Position numbers and translations under genes: made by a program. This document shows positions 8,844 to 17,561 of a DNA stretch of 64,000 bases, piece by piece (positions within the stretch are counted from its first letter, which is position 1; each line of letters starts with the position of its first letter). Below the pieces are notes generated by a model. It saw nothing but the letters and a program-made list of their open reading frames with translations, made no database searches and was not told the origin of the DNA. Source of the DNA: DASRHD01 sp035485575 (GTDB lineage Bacteria > Verrucomicrobiota > Verrucomicrobiia > Opitutales > Opitutaceae); assembly GCA_035485575.1 (NCBI GenBank), contig DATHNW010000008.1:62001-126000 (forward strand), given 5' to 3'.

Positions 8844-9761
8844 TTACTGCACGGTGATGGGAATGCTCACCTGGCCGGCGCCGTAGCCCTTGAGGACGAG
8901 GCTGCCGCTGCCGGGGTGACCGCCCTGGACCGTCACGGTGACGGTCGTGCTGCCGGCGGGGACGATGACCTCGGGCATGATGACGCTGTCCGGCACATCG
9001 GTGGTCACATCGAGCAGGAGGCCGCCGTCGGGCGCGGTGACGGGCAGGGTGAAGGTGAGCGGCTGCTGTTCGCCCACATGCAAATTGAGCGAGGCGGGGG
9101 AGGCCTGGATGTTGAGCGGGTCGACGCGGAAAGTGCCGACGGGCGAGCTGCCATTGGCGCCGCTGATGGAGACCTTGTAGTCATGGCCGGGATCGACCGC
9201 CGGAACGAAGAAGCTCAGCGAGCTGGGCGATTCATAGACCGTGCGCGTGGGCGAACCCTCGAGATAAACGATGTCCTGTGCGGTGAAGCCGCGGCCGAGC
9301 ACGCTTACGCGGGCGCCGACCGGCCCACGGTTAGCCCCGAGCGAAAGCACATAGCGGCTGGCGATCTTCACGTGCACCGTCTCGATGTAGGCTTCGAGGT
9401 CGCTGGTGTTGCCGTTGCTCTCTTCGATCTTATAGTTGACCAGGATGTAATAGGCGAATTCGTCGCGGCCCGGCGGCAGCTGGTAGTCAAGCTCGTAGAT
9501 ATCGCTGCCCAGCGAGCTCTTCTTCATGAGCAGGTCCTGCCCATCGATAATGAGATGCGGCACCACGCTGTCCTCCACGATGTTGCCGCCCTTCGATTCG
9601 ATACGCGCCGAAATGGTGTAGATCTGCGACGGGTTCTCCGGCAGCGTGGACGGCGTGAGGTTGACGATCTTCAGATCGCAACCGGCCAGCAAAAGAAGGC
9701 CGAGCGCAGCGCCGAGCCAGAGGACGAATTTTCTCGCGTGGGCGAAATGGTTTTTGTGCAT
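8844..9761 (-). CDS. IPT/TIG-domain lipoprotein
   Basis: A 305-residue envelope protein. The N-terminus has a basic start and hydrophobic core ending in the lipobox LLLLAGC, with the lipidated cysteine at position 28. Downstream are beta-rich segments, including one with the GARVSVLGRGFTAQDIVYLEG signature of IPT/TIG immunoglobulin-like domains and, near the C-terminus, a second Ig-like stretch (ASPASLNLHVGEQQPLTFTL). It is probably anchored to the outer or inner membrane and involved in surface structure or binding, but no specific function can be assigned. A strong terminator follows the gene. It is divergent from hemW. Confidence 0.8.
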   Translation of the reverse strand: MHKNHFAHARKFVLWLGAALGLLLLAGCDLKIVNLTPSTLPENPSQIYTISARIESKGGNIVEDSVVPHLIIDGQDLLMKKSSLGSDIYELDYQLPPGRDEFAYYILVNYKIEESNGNTSDLEAYIETVHVKIASRYVLSLGANRGPVGARVSVLGRGFTAQDIVYLEGSPTRTVYESPSSLSFFVPAVDPGHDYKVSISGANGSSPVGTFRVDPLNIQASPASLNLHVGEQQPLTFTLPVTAPDGGLLLDVTTDVPDSVIMPEVIVPAGSTTVTVTVQGGHPGSGSLVLKGYGAGQVSIPITVQ

Positions 9762-9805
9762 TGGGTTTTTGGACGATTCCGGATGGAATCCGGAGTGTGT
9801 TTGTA

Positions 9806-10990
9806 ATGAGCGATTTTACACTAGCGCAAGAAAAAGCCGCCAGCGGAATTCCGCTCGGACTGTACGTGCATGTACCGTTTTGTGCCTCCACCTGTGACTT
9901 TTGCGCATTTTATCAGGTCGAACCGACCGCGGAATTGGTGGGCAAGTTCCTCGATGGCACGGCGGCCGAAGCCGGGCTGGTCGAGTGGGCGCGGCCGGTC
10001 ACGACGGTTTTCTGGGGTGGTGGCACGCCGGGACTGCTTGCGCCGCGCGATTTGCTAAAACTCGGCGAAATTGTCCGCGCACGGCTGGGCGGTATGCCGG
10101 AGGAATGGACGATCGAGCTCGCCCCCGCGTCGGTCACGGAGGCGCGGCTGGCGGTGTTGCGCGAGCTCGGCGTGACGCGTGTGTCGCTCGGCGTGCAGAG
10201 TTTCCAGCCGGCACTGCTCGATGCGCTGGGCCGCCGCCATACGCGCGAGCAGGCCCTGCGCGCCTACGAGCGCGTGCGTGCGGCCGGCTTTCCGAGCGTG
10301 AATCTCGACCTGATTTTTTCCGTGCCCGGCCAGGACGCAGCGGCGTGGCGGGCCGACCTGCGCGAGGTCGTGGGACTCGCGCCCGACCATGTTTCCACCT
10401 ACTGCCTGACTTTCGAGGAAGACACGGCGCTGTGGGTGAAGCTCTCGCGCGGGCAGGTGAAGCGCGATGTCAACCTTGAGGCGGAGCTTTACGAGCTCAC
10501 CTGGGCCGAACTCGCGGCGGCGGGCTATGCCCAATATGAAATTTCCAATTTTGCCCGGCCGGGTCATGCCTGTCGGCACAATCTCAACACCTGGCGCATG
10601 CACGAATGGATCGGCCTCGGGCCGAGCGCGGCATCGCAACACGCCGGCTGGCGCGGTGCGAATCCGGCCGATCTGGAAAAATGGAATGCACAGCTGGCCG
10701 TGGGCGAACGCATGACCGACCAGCGGGTACGGCTGACGCCGGCGTTGCTGGCCGAGGACGCGCTGATTTTCGGCCTGCGCATGAATGAAGGGGTAAATCT
10801 CACCACGCTGAGCCGGCGCTGGCCGGAGGCGCCGTGGACCGAAGCCCGGGCGCTGGCGATGCGCCTCGCGGCCGACGGTCTCGCCGAATGGTCGGACGAC
10901 ACGCTGCGGCTGACGCTGCGCGGGCGCCTGCTGGCCGATGCGGTGGGAGCGGAAATCCTGGAAAATTTTTCGGCGCCGGTTTCCCCGTGA
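9806..10990 (+). CDS. hemW: Radical SAM protein HemW
   Basis: A 394-residue radical SAM protein related to coproporphyrinogen III oxidase HemN; HemW is understood to be a heme chaperone. The cluster ligands are Cys26, Cys30 and Cys33 in CASTCDFCAFY. The GGGTPGLL block, the VSLGVQSFQ block and the C-terminal HemW domain with AGYAQYEISNFARPGHACRHN are present. I chose the ATG at 9806; 15 codons upstream are in frame but lack family similarity. The last codons overlap the next gene as GTGA, implying coupling. Confidence 0.92.
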   Translation: MSDFTLAQEKAASGIPLGLYVHVPFCASTCDFCAFYQVEPTAELVGKFLDGTAAEAGLVEWARPVTTVFWGGGTPGLLAPRDLLKLGEIVRARLGGMPEEWTIELAPASVTEARLAVLRELGVTRVSLGVQSFQPALLDALGRRHTREQALRAYERVRAAGFPSVNLDLIFSVPGQDAAAWRADLREVVGLAPDHVSTYCLTFEEDTALWVKLSRGQVKRDVNLEAELYELTWAELAAAGYAQYEISNFARPGHACRHNLNTWRMHEWIGLGPSAASQHAGWRGANPADLEKWNAQLAVGERMTDQRVRLTPALLAEDALIFGLRMNEGVNLTTLSRRWPEAPWTEARALAMRLAADGLAEWSDDTLRLTLRGRLLADAVGAEILENFSAPVSP

Positions 10991-12000
10991 AGAAGATTTT
11001 CCTGCTTTTTGCTCTGGTCGCGACGGCGCTGCGGGCGGAGCAGCTCGAACTGGTGTGGCCGACGGCGAATCCGGCCTGGAGCGAAGGCCGGCCGATCCAG
11101 GATTTCATCCAGCCGACCGAATCGGGCGAGCCGGAATCAGGCTGCTTTGGCGGGGTGCGCAGCAACGGCTACCAGTTTCACGAAGGCATCGACCTGAAGC
11201 CGTTGCGACGCGACGCGCGCGGCGAGCCGCTCGACCACGTGTTTGCCGTGCTGCCCGGCGTGGTGCGCTACGTCAACCTGCGTCCGGGCGAGAGCAGCTA
11301 CGGGCGCTATATCGTGCTTGAGCACACGGGCGTGTCACCGTCGATCTACACCCTCTACGCGCATCTGGCGAGCGTGGCCCCGGGCATCGCGCCGGGAGCG
11401 AGCGTCGAGCGCGGCCAGATCATCGCGCAGATGGGCCATTCGGCCGGCGGCTACCCGATTCCGCTGGCCCGGGCACATTTGCATTTTGAAATGGGCGTGA
11501 TGGTCACGCGCGAATTCCAGGCGTGGTATGACCGGAAGAAATTCGGCAGCCCGAACGAGCACGGCATCTGGAACGGCATGAACCTGATGGGCTTCGACCC
11601 GCTGGATTTTTTTGATAAATTCCGCGGCCGGCGGGTGGCCGGATTTCAGGATTATTTTGCGCAGATGCCGCCGGCGGTGCGCGTGCGCATCGCGACTGGA
11701 CGCATGCCCGATTTCGTGGCGCGTTACCCGTCGCTGCTGACCAGGCCGCTGCCGCCCACCGGGGCCGTGGCTGGGTGGGAGATCACATGCAACTGGACGG
11801 GGCTGCCGTTTGCCTGGACGCCGCTGACAGCGGCCGAAATCGCCGGCCTGCCGCCCGGCCAGCCGGTCGTCACGTGGGCCGATGTCGAATCCCAGCGCAA
11901 GCATCCCTGCAAGTCGGTGGTGCATGAACGTAGCTCAGGCTATACGCCCGGCGCCGATCTGGAAACCGTGCTGCAGCAGCTTTTCGGGCCGCGCAATTGA
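10987..12000 (+). CDS. Secreted M23-family metallopeptidase
   Basis: A 337-residue protein with a GTG start overlapping the hemW stop (GTGA). The N-terminus KKIFLLFALVATALRAE is a signal peptide. A LytM/M23 domain follows with zinc-ligand motifs HEGID (His65, Asp69) and HLHFE, and the ASVERGQIIAQMGHSAGG stretch typical of the fold. M23 enzymes cut peptide cross-links in peptidoglycan. The C-terminal ~150 residues are not recognised and may be a substrate-recognition region. Pairing with hemW appears positional rather than functional. Confidence 0.85.
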   Translation: MKKIFLLFALVATALRAEQLELVWPTANPAWSEGRPIQDFIQPTESGEPESGCFGGVRSNGYQFHEGIDLKPLRRDARGEPLDHVFAVLPGVVRYVNLRPGESSYGRYIVLEHTGVSPSIYTLYAHLASVAPGIAPGASVERGQIIAQMGHSAGGYPIPLARAHLHFEMGVMVTREFQAWYDRKKFGSPNEHGIWNGMNLMGFDPLDFFDKFRGRRVAGFQDYFAQMPPAVRVRIATGRMPDFVARYPSLLTRPLPPTGAVAGWEITCNWTGLPFAWTPLTAAEIAGLPPGQPVVTWADVESQRKHPCKSVVHERSSGYTPGADLETVLQQLFGPRN

Positions 12001-12039
12001 GCCTTTTATCATCTGTCGCGGAACTGCCCCGCTCCGAAG

Positions 12040-12831
12040 TCAGGGCTGCGCCGGGCCGAGGCAGACCAGGTCGCCCACGCGAATGACTTTGCCTGCTTCG
12101 GCCGCCCCGATCGAGGTGTTGACCGCGAAACGGTAATAATGGTTGAAGCGCCGTGCATCAGCCCAGGACGGAAGATGCTGCCGCCGCAATTCCATGAATG
12201 TCTTTTGGAAATTTGGAATGGGTGCAGCCGTGTCGGGATCGCGGGTTGGAACTACGCATCGCTGGCAGGGATTGTGACCCTGAAGTTGCACTGCGCCGAT
12301 CAAGAATGGCCGCAGTTCGTCCGGTCCCCCGAAAAGGGAGTCCTCGGCAAAGGCGGCGGCATCGCCGAGTTCCAGGTTGGTGCGAAAACGCCGCCGCACG
12401 CTTTCAAGGTCGAGTCCTGGAAACCAGTCCGCGACCGCGCGCAGGCTTGACTCGCAGACCACCGTCGGGCCGAAGGCGGTCCGGTCGTCGGGGAATCCGC
12501 TGCACGGTTCATGGCGAACGGTGACGGCGAAACCAAAGAATTCGCTCAGCCAGCGATTGAGCGGAGTGCGTTCGGCCAGCGAGAAACCACTCCGGGTGGA
12601 TTGTCCCTCCTCCCATAATGCAACTTCCTTCACCTCCGGATCGTAGGCGCACCGCAGGAGTTGGATTCGCGCGGTGCGCTTGCCGTTCACATAACTGCCG
12701 GCCTCGTCGACGACGGCGTAAACGCGATCATGCTCCAGGATGCCGCCGGGAGTGATGCGAGCTGCATCGACCGAAACCCCATCCAGCGATTTTATGGGAA
12801 AAACGAAAATCCGTCCCAAATGCAAAGGCAT
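12040..12831 (-). CDS. MOSC domain protein with N-terminal beta-barrel
   Basis: 263 residues. The N-terminal MOSC_N beta-barrel (LGRIFVFPIKSLDGVSVDAARI) is followed by a MOSC domain with the conserved cysteine in GHNPCQRCVVPTRDP. MOSC proteins handle molybdenum cofactor or related sulfur and hydroxylamine chemistry (compare YcbX and mARC). The sequence has the PIKS and NPCQRC signatures and a normal length for the single-subunit type. It sits next to a second, diverged MOSC gene in the same orientation, 114 bp upstream. Substrate is unknown. Confidence 0.82.
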   Translation of the reverse strand: MPLHLGRIFVFPIKSLDGVSVDAARITPGGILEHDRVYAVVDEAGSYVNGKRTARIQLLRCAYDPEVKEVALWEEGQSTRSGFSLAERTPLNRWLSEFFGFAVTVRHEPCSGFPDDRTAFGPTVVCESSLRAVADWFPGLDLESVRRRFRTNLELGDAAAFAEDSLFGGPDELRPFLIGAVQLQGHNPCQRCVVPTRDPDTAAPIPNFQKTFMELRRQHLPSWADARRFNHYYRFAVNTSIGAAEAGKVIRVGDLVCLGPAQP

Positions 12832-12926
12832 GCAGGGCTCGATTCACTCGCAGGCGCAGAGTGGGTTCAAGTTAAATGAAAAAACACCGTTTCTCCCGGA
12901 GCGCGGGATGAGGCATGGCCATTGAA

Positions 12927-12950
12927 GCGGCGTAGCGCAGCTGGTCTAGG
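12927..12950 (+). other. tRNA-like 5' fragment
   Basis: GCGGCGTAGCGCAGCTGGTC followed by TAGG resembles the acceptor 5' strand and D-arm of a tRNA (the TAGCGCAGCTGGT pattern of proline-type tRNAs). No anticodon arm, T-arm or 3' acceptor follows, so it is at most a fragment. It overlaps the stop codon of the adjacent MOSC gene. It could be an integration scar or chance similarity. Confidence 0.25.
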
Positions 12951-13773
12951 CCGGCTCGATTTTTGCCAAATCGCCCCGGCGAATGGTTCCTCCCTGCAGA
13001 ACGGAAGCATAAGCGCCGACCTGGGCTTGATTGTATTTGGCCGCAGTTCTCAATACCCCCACATCCTTGGGCAGATCTCCTTGGGATAGAGTGGTCATCA
13101 CACAGCGAGAGCAGGGCCCCGTCACCTTGAGCCGCACCTCGCTGCCGATGGCGATCACGTGGTTGGTCCAGGCACCCTCGGCGAACCCCGTCAGATCCGG
13201 CAACGTGTCGATCACCAGGTTCGGACGGAAGCGTCGGACTTCGATCTGGCCGCCGGGATGAAGCCGCCGAAGCTCCGCCAGCGTGGCCGTGGTGAGAAGA
13301 TGCACGCTGGCACAGTCAAAAAACGTTTCCGATGGGATCGCTTCATCGGTGACCTCATCGCGTCGGGCGAGGCCCTCCACGTCCGGCCAGTATTCCTCGA
13401 GCGTGCTGCGGGAGGGAGCAGCGCCGAGGAGATGGACGGGCCGTCCGACGGAGGCCGAAAGCAATTCGTCGATCGCTTCATTGTCCGTGAGAACCATTTC
13501 ACCGCTTGGCAGCGTGATGCGAATCCGCGGGTTGTGCCCGTTGTCGGGCGGATCGACGTAAGTGGCGTGAAAATCGAAGAAATTCGGCCATTTCGCGGGA
13601 TTTTTCGCGCTCGCCACTTTTCCCGTGGCCTGGTCAGCCAGCGCGAAAAGCCGGTCGCCGTGGAGCCCCTTCGGCCCCACGCGCGACGCATTCAGTTCTT
13701 CCCCGATCATCGATTTCACCGGATAGCGGTGGATTGAGACCAGGGTGCCGACGTTTTGCGGGCTCATGGCCAT
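12946..13773 (-). CDS. Second MOSC domain protein
   Basis: 275 residues. It starts NVGTLVSIHRYPVKSMIGEEL (MOSC_N) with the GLHGDRLFALAD block and the MOSC cysteine motif VTGPCSRCVMTTLSQGDLP. It is clearly a paralogue of the next gene downstream but diverged, with NPCQRC replaced by GPCSRC. Two adjacent MOSC proteins suggest related but distinct substrates. The ATG at 13773 or the one two codons later are equally plausible. It ends within the tRNA-like fragment. The gene begins 5 bp after the stop of the amino-acid permease, so co-transcription with it is likely. Confidence 0.85.
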   Translation of the reverse strand: MAMSPQNVGTLVSIHRYPVKSMIGEELNASRVGPKGLHGDRLFALADQATGKVASAKNPAKWPNFFDFHATYVDPPDNGHNPRIRITLPSGEMVLTDNEAIDELLSASVGRPVHLLGAAPSRSTLEEYWPDVEGLARRDEVTDEAIPSETFFDCASVHLLTTATLAELRRLHPGGQIEVRRFRPNLVIDTLPDLTGFAEGAWTNHVIAIGSEVRLKVTGPCSRCVMTTLSQGDLPKDVGVLRTAAKYNQAQVGAYASVLQGGTIRRGDLAKIEPA

Positions 13774-13777
13774 CCTT

Positions 13778-15205
13778 TTAGGCCTGCGAGAAACATCTTT
13801 CCGACTCGGTGCTGATCGTTTGGTGCCTTTCCGGTTTGGCTATGTACATGAACACCAAGCGGAGTCCACCCACCAGGAGATACCCGAGAAAGACGTACGG
13901 GAAATAGTTCAGAGGCGGAGCCGGCACGGGGTAGACGCTCCCGATCGCCGGGATGCACATTAGCAGGACACCGGCCACGCAGAAAATGACATCCTTGATC
14001 TTCATTTCCTTGCGCTTCTTGAGGAAAACGGGCGCGGCGATGGTCACGAGAAAGTAGGCGCCGAGAAACCCAAACGCGCCCATGGTTCCCGCATCATTAA
14101 AGATATCGAGCACTTCCAAGCCGAAGTGTTTCATTTTGCACACCGTCGCGACTCCGAACACCAGGACGCTCATGACCGCGAGGGCGACGTGCGGGGTTTC
14201 ATGCACTTTGTGGACGGAACTGGTCGACTTGGGAAAAAAGTCATGCCGACCCATTGCGAACATCACCCGGGCGCCCGAATTGATGCAGGCAAGCGCCAGC
14301 GCGAAGAAGCTTAACATGGCTCCCGCCGATACGACCGGTGCGAAGGCGCTGACGCCATACCGTTCGGCGAGCGTGTTGAGGGGGGCGCCGAGCTGGTCGA
14401 GCGTCTGGCTGTAGCCATGCGTGCCCAGCACCTCGACATAGGTAATAAAGACGAAGAACAAACCGGTGGCGATCAGACTCCAGATGATGGAACGTGGAAT
14501 CGTTTTCAGCGGATCCTTGGCTTCATCGCCAAAGGCGGTCGAACTCTCGAACCCGACCAGGCTGAAGATGGCGACCACTATTCCGAGACCGAGGCTGGAA
14601 TGGGTGACGCTCTTAAAGTCGAACTGTGCCGGATCGGGGGCGAATTGCGTTTTGCCGAGAACGATGAAGGCGAGGATCAAGATGAACAGGACCGAGATTC
14701 CCTCGAGCACGAGCGAAACGATCGTTGAGATCTTGATATCCTGGTAAGCGACGTAAAAACATCCGCCCACGCAGACTGCAAACAGCAACACCGGCGGGGC
14801 GTGAATGTGAACCATCTGTAGAAGCGTGTCGGCAAAAATGGTGAAGCCAGTGGTTCCCGCGATCCCGATGAAGAGGTAGGCCCAGACCAGGCACCACCCG
14901 CACATCGAACCGGCGCCTGCGCCCAAGCCGGAACAGGTGTAGCTGTACATCGATCCGGTGCCGGCGCCGCGCCGGGCGAACTGGTTCAGGTTGTAGGCGA
15001 CAAACAAGAGCATGACGGTCGCCACGGCGTAGGAGAGCCAGCTCATGTTTCCGGAATTGGAAAACATGAGCGGCACGATCAACGCGGCGGTCATGGTCGG
15101 GGATATCATTGCGATATTCTGTGCCCAGAGCTCCACGAAGTTGAGGACTTTCGGTTTAAGACTGGGGTTCATAGACCCCGAGGGTGAATCTGATGCCTGG
15201 TTCAT
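13778..15205 (-). CDS. APC-family amino acid or polyamine permease
   Basis: 475 residues with about 12 hydrophobic segments and the APC-superfamily N-terminal pattern: NIAMISPTMTAALIVPLMFS in helix 1 and ARRGAGTGSMYSYTCSGLG in helix 3. The GFESSTAFGDEAKDPLKTIP block is the conserved signature between helices 6 and 7. Substrate cannot be read from sequence. The regulator upstream (15317-15949) is an XRE-cupin protein, a pairing seen with amino-acid and polyamine uptake genes, so nitrogenous substrate uptake is the best guess. Confidence 0.85.
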   Translation of the reverse strand: MNQASDSPSGSMNPSLKPKVLNFVELWAQNIAMISPTMTAALIVPLMFSNSGNMSWLSYAVATVMLLFVAYNLNQFARRGAGTGSMYSYTCSGLGAGAGSMCGWCLVWAYLFIGIAGTTGFTIFADTLLQMVHIHAPPVLLFAVCVGGCFYVAYQDIKISTIVSLVLEGISVLFILILAFIVLGKTQFAPDPAQFDFKSVTHSSLGLGIVVAIFSLVGFESSTAFGDEAKDPLKTIPRSIIWSLIATGLFFVFITYVEVLGTHGYSQTLDQLGAPLNTLAERYGVSAFAPVVSAGAMLSFFALALACINSGARVMFAMGRHDFFPKSTSSVHKVHETPHVALAVMSVLVFGVATVCKMKHFGLEVLDIFNDAGTMGAFGFLGAYFLVTIAAPVFLKKRKEMKIKDVIFCVAGVLLMCIPAIGSVYPVPAPPLNYFPYVFLGYLLVGGLRLVFMYIAKPERHQTISTESERCFSQA

Positions 15206-15316
15206 GATGACCTTTGCTTTGATTGTGACATTGCAGATGCGAAACGAAAGCTAACCAGGGATTTTTTGGAGACGGAGAGAGGGGAATATTTGCTGAAATT
15301 TCGCGAAAGCAGGATC

Positions 15317-15949
15317 TCAGGGCCCGGGCAGACCCGGGTGCCGCGCCGGTCGCACCGGGGCGCCCGCGCGCACCGGTGGCGGGGCGGCGGCGACGAGCAG
15401 CACCTTTACCTCCCGGCCCCCACGCGCGATCAGCCGGTGTGGCAGACGTGAGTCAAAATGGGCCGAATCGCCCGGCTCCAAATCGTAGGTGTCGCCCGCG
15501 ATGGAAACCGTCAGCCGGCCCGCGACAACATGGAGCCATTCCTCGCCTTCGTGCTGGAAGTGTTCATTGCCCGGCCGGTTCGCCGGCACCGTCACCAGCA
15601 CAGGCTGCAGGCAGAAAAAACGGTCGGGATTGGACAACGCGGCATAACGGAGCCCGTTTGCCCGGCGTTCGACGGCAGCGTCGGCACGAACGACGACACA
15701 GGGCTCGGACGCCAGCGGACTTTCGAAAAGAAAATCGAGAGAGACACCGAAGATGCGCGCGAGTGTGAGCGCGGCTGCGATCGAGACCTGGCGGTCGCCC
15801 GATTCGAGGCGGGAGAGGAAGGGCTTGGAAAGCCCGCTGCGGCGGGCGAGTTGCTCGAGCGTCCAGCCGCGGTCGGTGCGGAGTTCTTTCAGCCGGACGC
15901 TGAAGGACGTCAGTCGGATTTGGACAGGGTCAGGGAGGCTGTTCGTCAT
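15317..15949 (-). CDS. XRE-family regulator with C-terminal cupin domain
   Basis: 210 residues. Residues ~15-70 form a helix-turn-helix (LKELRTDRGWTLEQLARRSG followed by LSKPFLSRLESGDRQVSI), and a cupin sensor domain follows (HFQHEGEEWLHVVAGRLTV ... LEPGDSAHFDSRLPHRLIARG). Such regulators (PuuR-like) repress uptake or catabolic genes and respond to a small ligand bound by the cupin. I prefer the ATG at 15949 over a TTG at 15970, because the seven extra codons would lie in a perfect palindrome that looks like the operator. It is 111 bp upstream of the permease and in the same orientation. Confidence 0.85.
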   Translation of the reverse strand: MTNSLPDPVQIRLTSFSVRLKELRTDRGWTLEQLARRSGLSKPFLSRLESGDRQVSIAAALTLARIFGVSLDFLFESPLASEPCVVVRADAAVERRANGLRYAALSNPDRFFCLQPVLVTVPANRPGNEHFQHEGEEWLHVVAGRLTVSIAGDTYDLEPGDSAHFDSRLPHRLIARGGREVKVLLVAAAPPPVRAGAPVRPARHPGLPGP

Positions 15950-15951
15950 AT

Positions 15952-15970
15952 TTGGCAACTTTGTTGCCAA
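15952..15970. promoter_or_regulatory. Palindromic operator candidate at the XRE-cupin start
   Basis: TTGGCAAC-TTT-GTTGCCAA is a perfect palindrome with 8-bp arms and a 3-bp centre. It ends 3 bp from the regulator's ATG, and an extra half-site GGCAAC lies just upstream (15974-15979). The position fits autorepression by the XRE-cupin protein. Confidence 0.6.
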
Positions 15971-16104
15971 TCAGGCAACAGCACAGCGCATACCATTCCT
16001 CTCCATGTCCGGCTCGTACATTCAGTATCAGCCCTTCTTAACTCACTCCCGCACAGCAGTAGGCTCTGGCATCAAACGGCGGCGATGACTGATCCCGCGT
16101 CAAC

Positions 16105-17091
16105 TCAGCCCCGGCTCCACTCCAGCATGCGCTGGATGGGCACGAGGGCCTGGCTGCGCACCGGTTCGGGTACGTCGATTTCCGGCGCGAGATTTTTCAG
16201 CGCGTCGCGCACTTTCTCAATGGTGTTCATTTTCATGAACCGGCAGTCGTTGCAGGCGCAGGTGTCGGTCGGCCCGGCGATGAAGGTTTTGTCCGGCACC
16301 TCGCGGCGCAGGCGGTGGAGCATGCCGCTTTCGGTCACGACGATGATTTCCCGGGCGGGATGTTCGCGCGAAAATTTCACCATGAGCTCCGTGCTGCACA
16401 CCTCGTCGGCGATGTCGCGCACGGCTTGCACGCACTCGGGGTGGGCGACGACGGGTGCGCCGGGAAACCGGGCGCGGATCTTCTCGATCGCGTGCACGGT
16501 GAACTGCACGTGGGCGTAGCAATTGCCCGGCCAGAGGCGCATCTTGCGGCCGGTTTTTTGCGCGACCCACTGGCCGAGGTTCTGGTCGGGAACGAACAGG
16601 ATCTCGCGATCGGCGGGCACGCGGTTGACGATTTTCACGGCATTGCCGCTCGTGCAGATGACGTCGCTGAGCGCCTTCACCCCGGCGGAGCAGTTGATGT
16701 AGGCGACGACGTAAACCTCGGGGTGCGCCGCCTTGTAAGCTGCGAGGCGCTCGGCCGGGCAGGAGTCGGAAAGCGAACAGCCGGCGTTGAGGTCGGGCAG
16801 AAGCACGGTGCGCGCGGGGTTCACGATCTTCGCGGTCTCGGCCATAAAGTGCACGCCGCAGAAAAGGATCACCTCGGCTTTGGCCGCCTGCGCCTGGTAG
16901 GAGAGGCCGAGCGAGTCGCCCACGTAGTCGGCCACGCGCTGGATGGACTCGACCTGGTAGTTGTGCGCGAGGATGACGGCGTTGCGCGCGCGCTTGAATG
17001 CGAGGATTTCCTCCTGGATCGGCGTGAGCGGCTCGGGCGCGCCGGTGCGCGGTGGCAGGACGAGCGGTTCGTAGTCGAGGACGACAGGCAT
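16105..17091 (-). CDS. nadA: Quinolinate synthase A
   Basis: A [4Fe-4S] enzyme that condenses iminoaspartate with dihydroxyacetone phosphate in NAD synthesis. 328 residues. The NYQ block (AVILAHNYQVESIQRVADYVGDS), FCGVHFMAETAKI, NCSAGVKALSDVICTSGNAV and the C-terminal GPTDTCACNDCRFMKMNT include the conserved cluster cysteines. The start is the ATG at 17091 (MPVVLDYEP); a TTG 33 bp upstream is less likely. nadB and nadC are not in this window. Confidence 0.95.
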   Translation of the reverse strand: MPVVLDYEPLVLPPRTGAPEPLTPIQEEILAFKRARNAVILAHNYQVESIQRVADYVGDSLGLSYQAQAAKAEVILFCGVHFMAETAKIVNPARTVLLPDLNAGCSLSDSCPAERLAAYKAAHPEVYVVAYINCSAGVKALSDVICTSGNAVKIVNRVPADREILFVPDQNLGQWVAQKTGRKMRLWPGNCYAHVQFTVHAIEKIRARFPGAPVVAHPECVQAVRDIADEVCSTELMVKFSREHPAREIIVVTESGMLHRLRREVPDKTFIAGPTDTCACNDCRFMKMNTIEKVRDALKNLAPEIDVPEPVRSQALVPIQRMLEWSRG

Positions 17092-17172
17092 GGGGAAAGT
17101 TAGCGCGAAGATGCCGGGACGCAAAGGCGCGGGGATAATTTTGAGGCGGCCCCCGTGCCTTCTGGTCGAAAC

Positions 17173-17547
17173 TCAGTCCTGCGGCTTGAGCTTGGCGAGC
17201 AGCTTCTTGAAAGCCGGCGATTTTTTCAGGCCTTCCAGATCGGGATCCTGCTGCATCCAGTCGGCGTCATTATATCCGAGCGAAATAGCGTGCTCAAGCG
17301 AGCGGAGGGCGTCGGCGTTGCGTTTCACGAGCGCGAGGCTGCAGGCGAGGTTGTAGTGCGCCGTGGCGTTGTCGGGCTCCAGGCGCACGAGCTTGCGGTC
17401 CATGCGCAGGCCGTCGTTGACGCGGCCGGTTTTCGTGTAGAGCCCGCCGAGGATTTCGATCACGTCGGTGTAGCGCGGGTCGCGGCGATGGACCGATTCG
17501 AAAAATTTTATGTCGAACTCCGGGTCGGATTTTTTTTGCGAGGACAT
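17173..17547 (-). CDS. Small TPR-like protein
   Basis: 124 residues from the ATG at 17547. It contains two TPR-like helical hairpins (YTDVIEILGGLYTKTGRVND and DNATAHYNLACSLALVKRNA). The C-terminal tail DADWMQQDPDLEGLKKSPAF matches the TPR end-piece often written 'DPDLxxLRxxPxF'. It is cytoplasmic, probably a protein-interaction module. It follows the Fur-family gene by 14 bp, so the two are likely one transcript. Function is unknown. Confidence 0.8.
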   Translation of the reverse strand: MSSQKKSDPEFDIKFFESVHRRDPRYTDVIEILGGLYTKTGRVNDGLRMDRKLVRLEPDNATAHYNLACSLALVKRNADALRSLEHAISLGYNDADWMQQDPDLEGLKKSPAFKKLLAKLKPQD

Positions 17548-17561
17548 GGTCGGAGGAAAGA

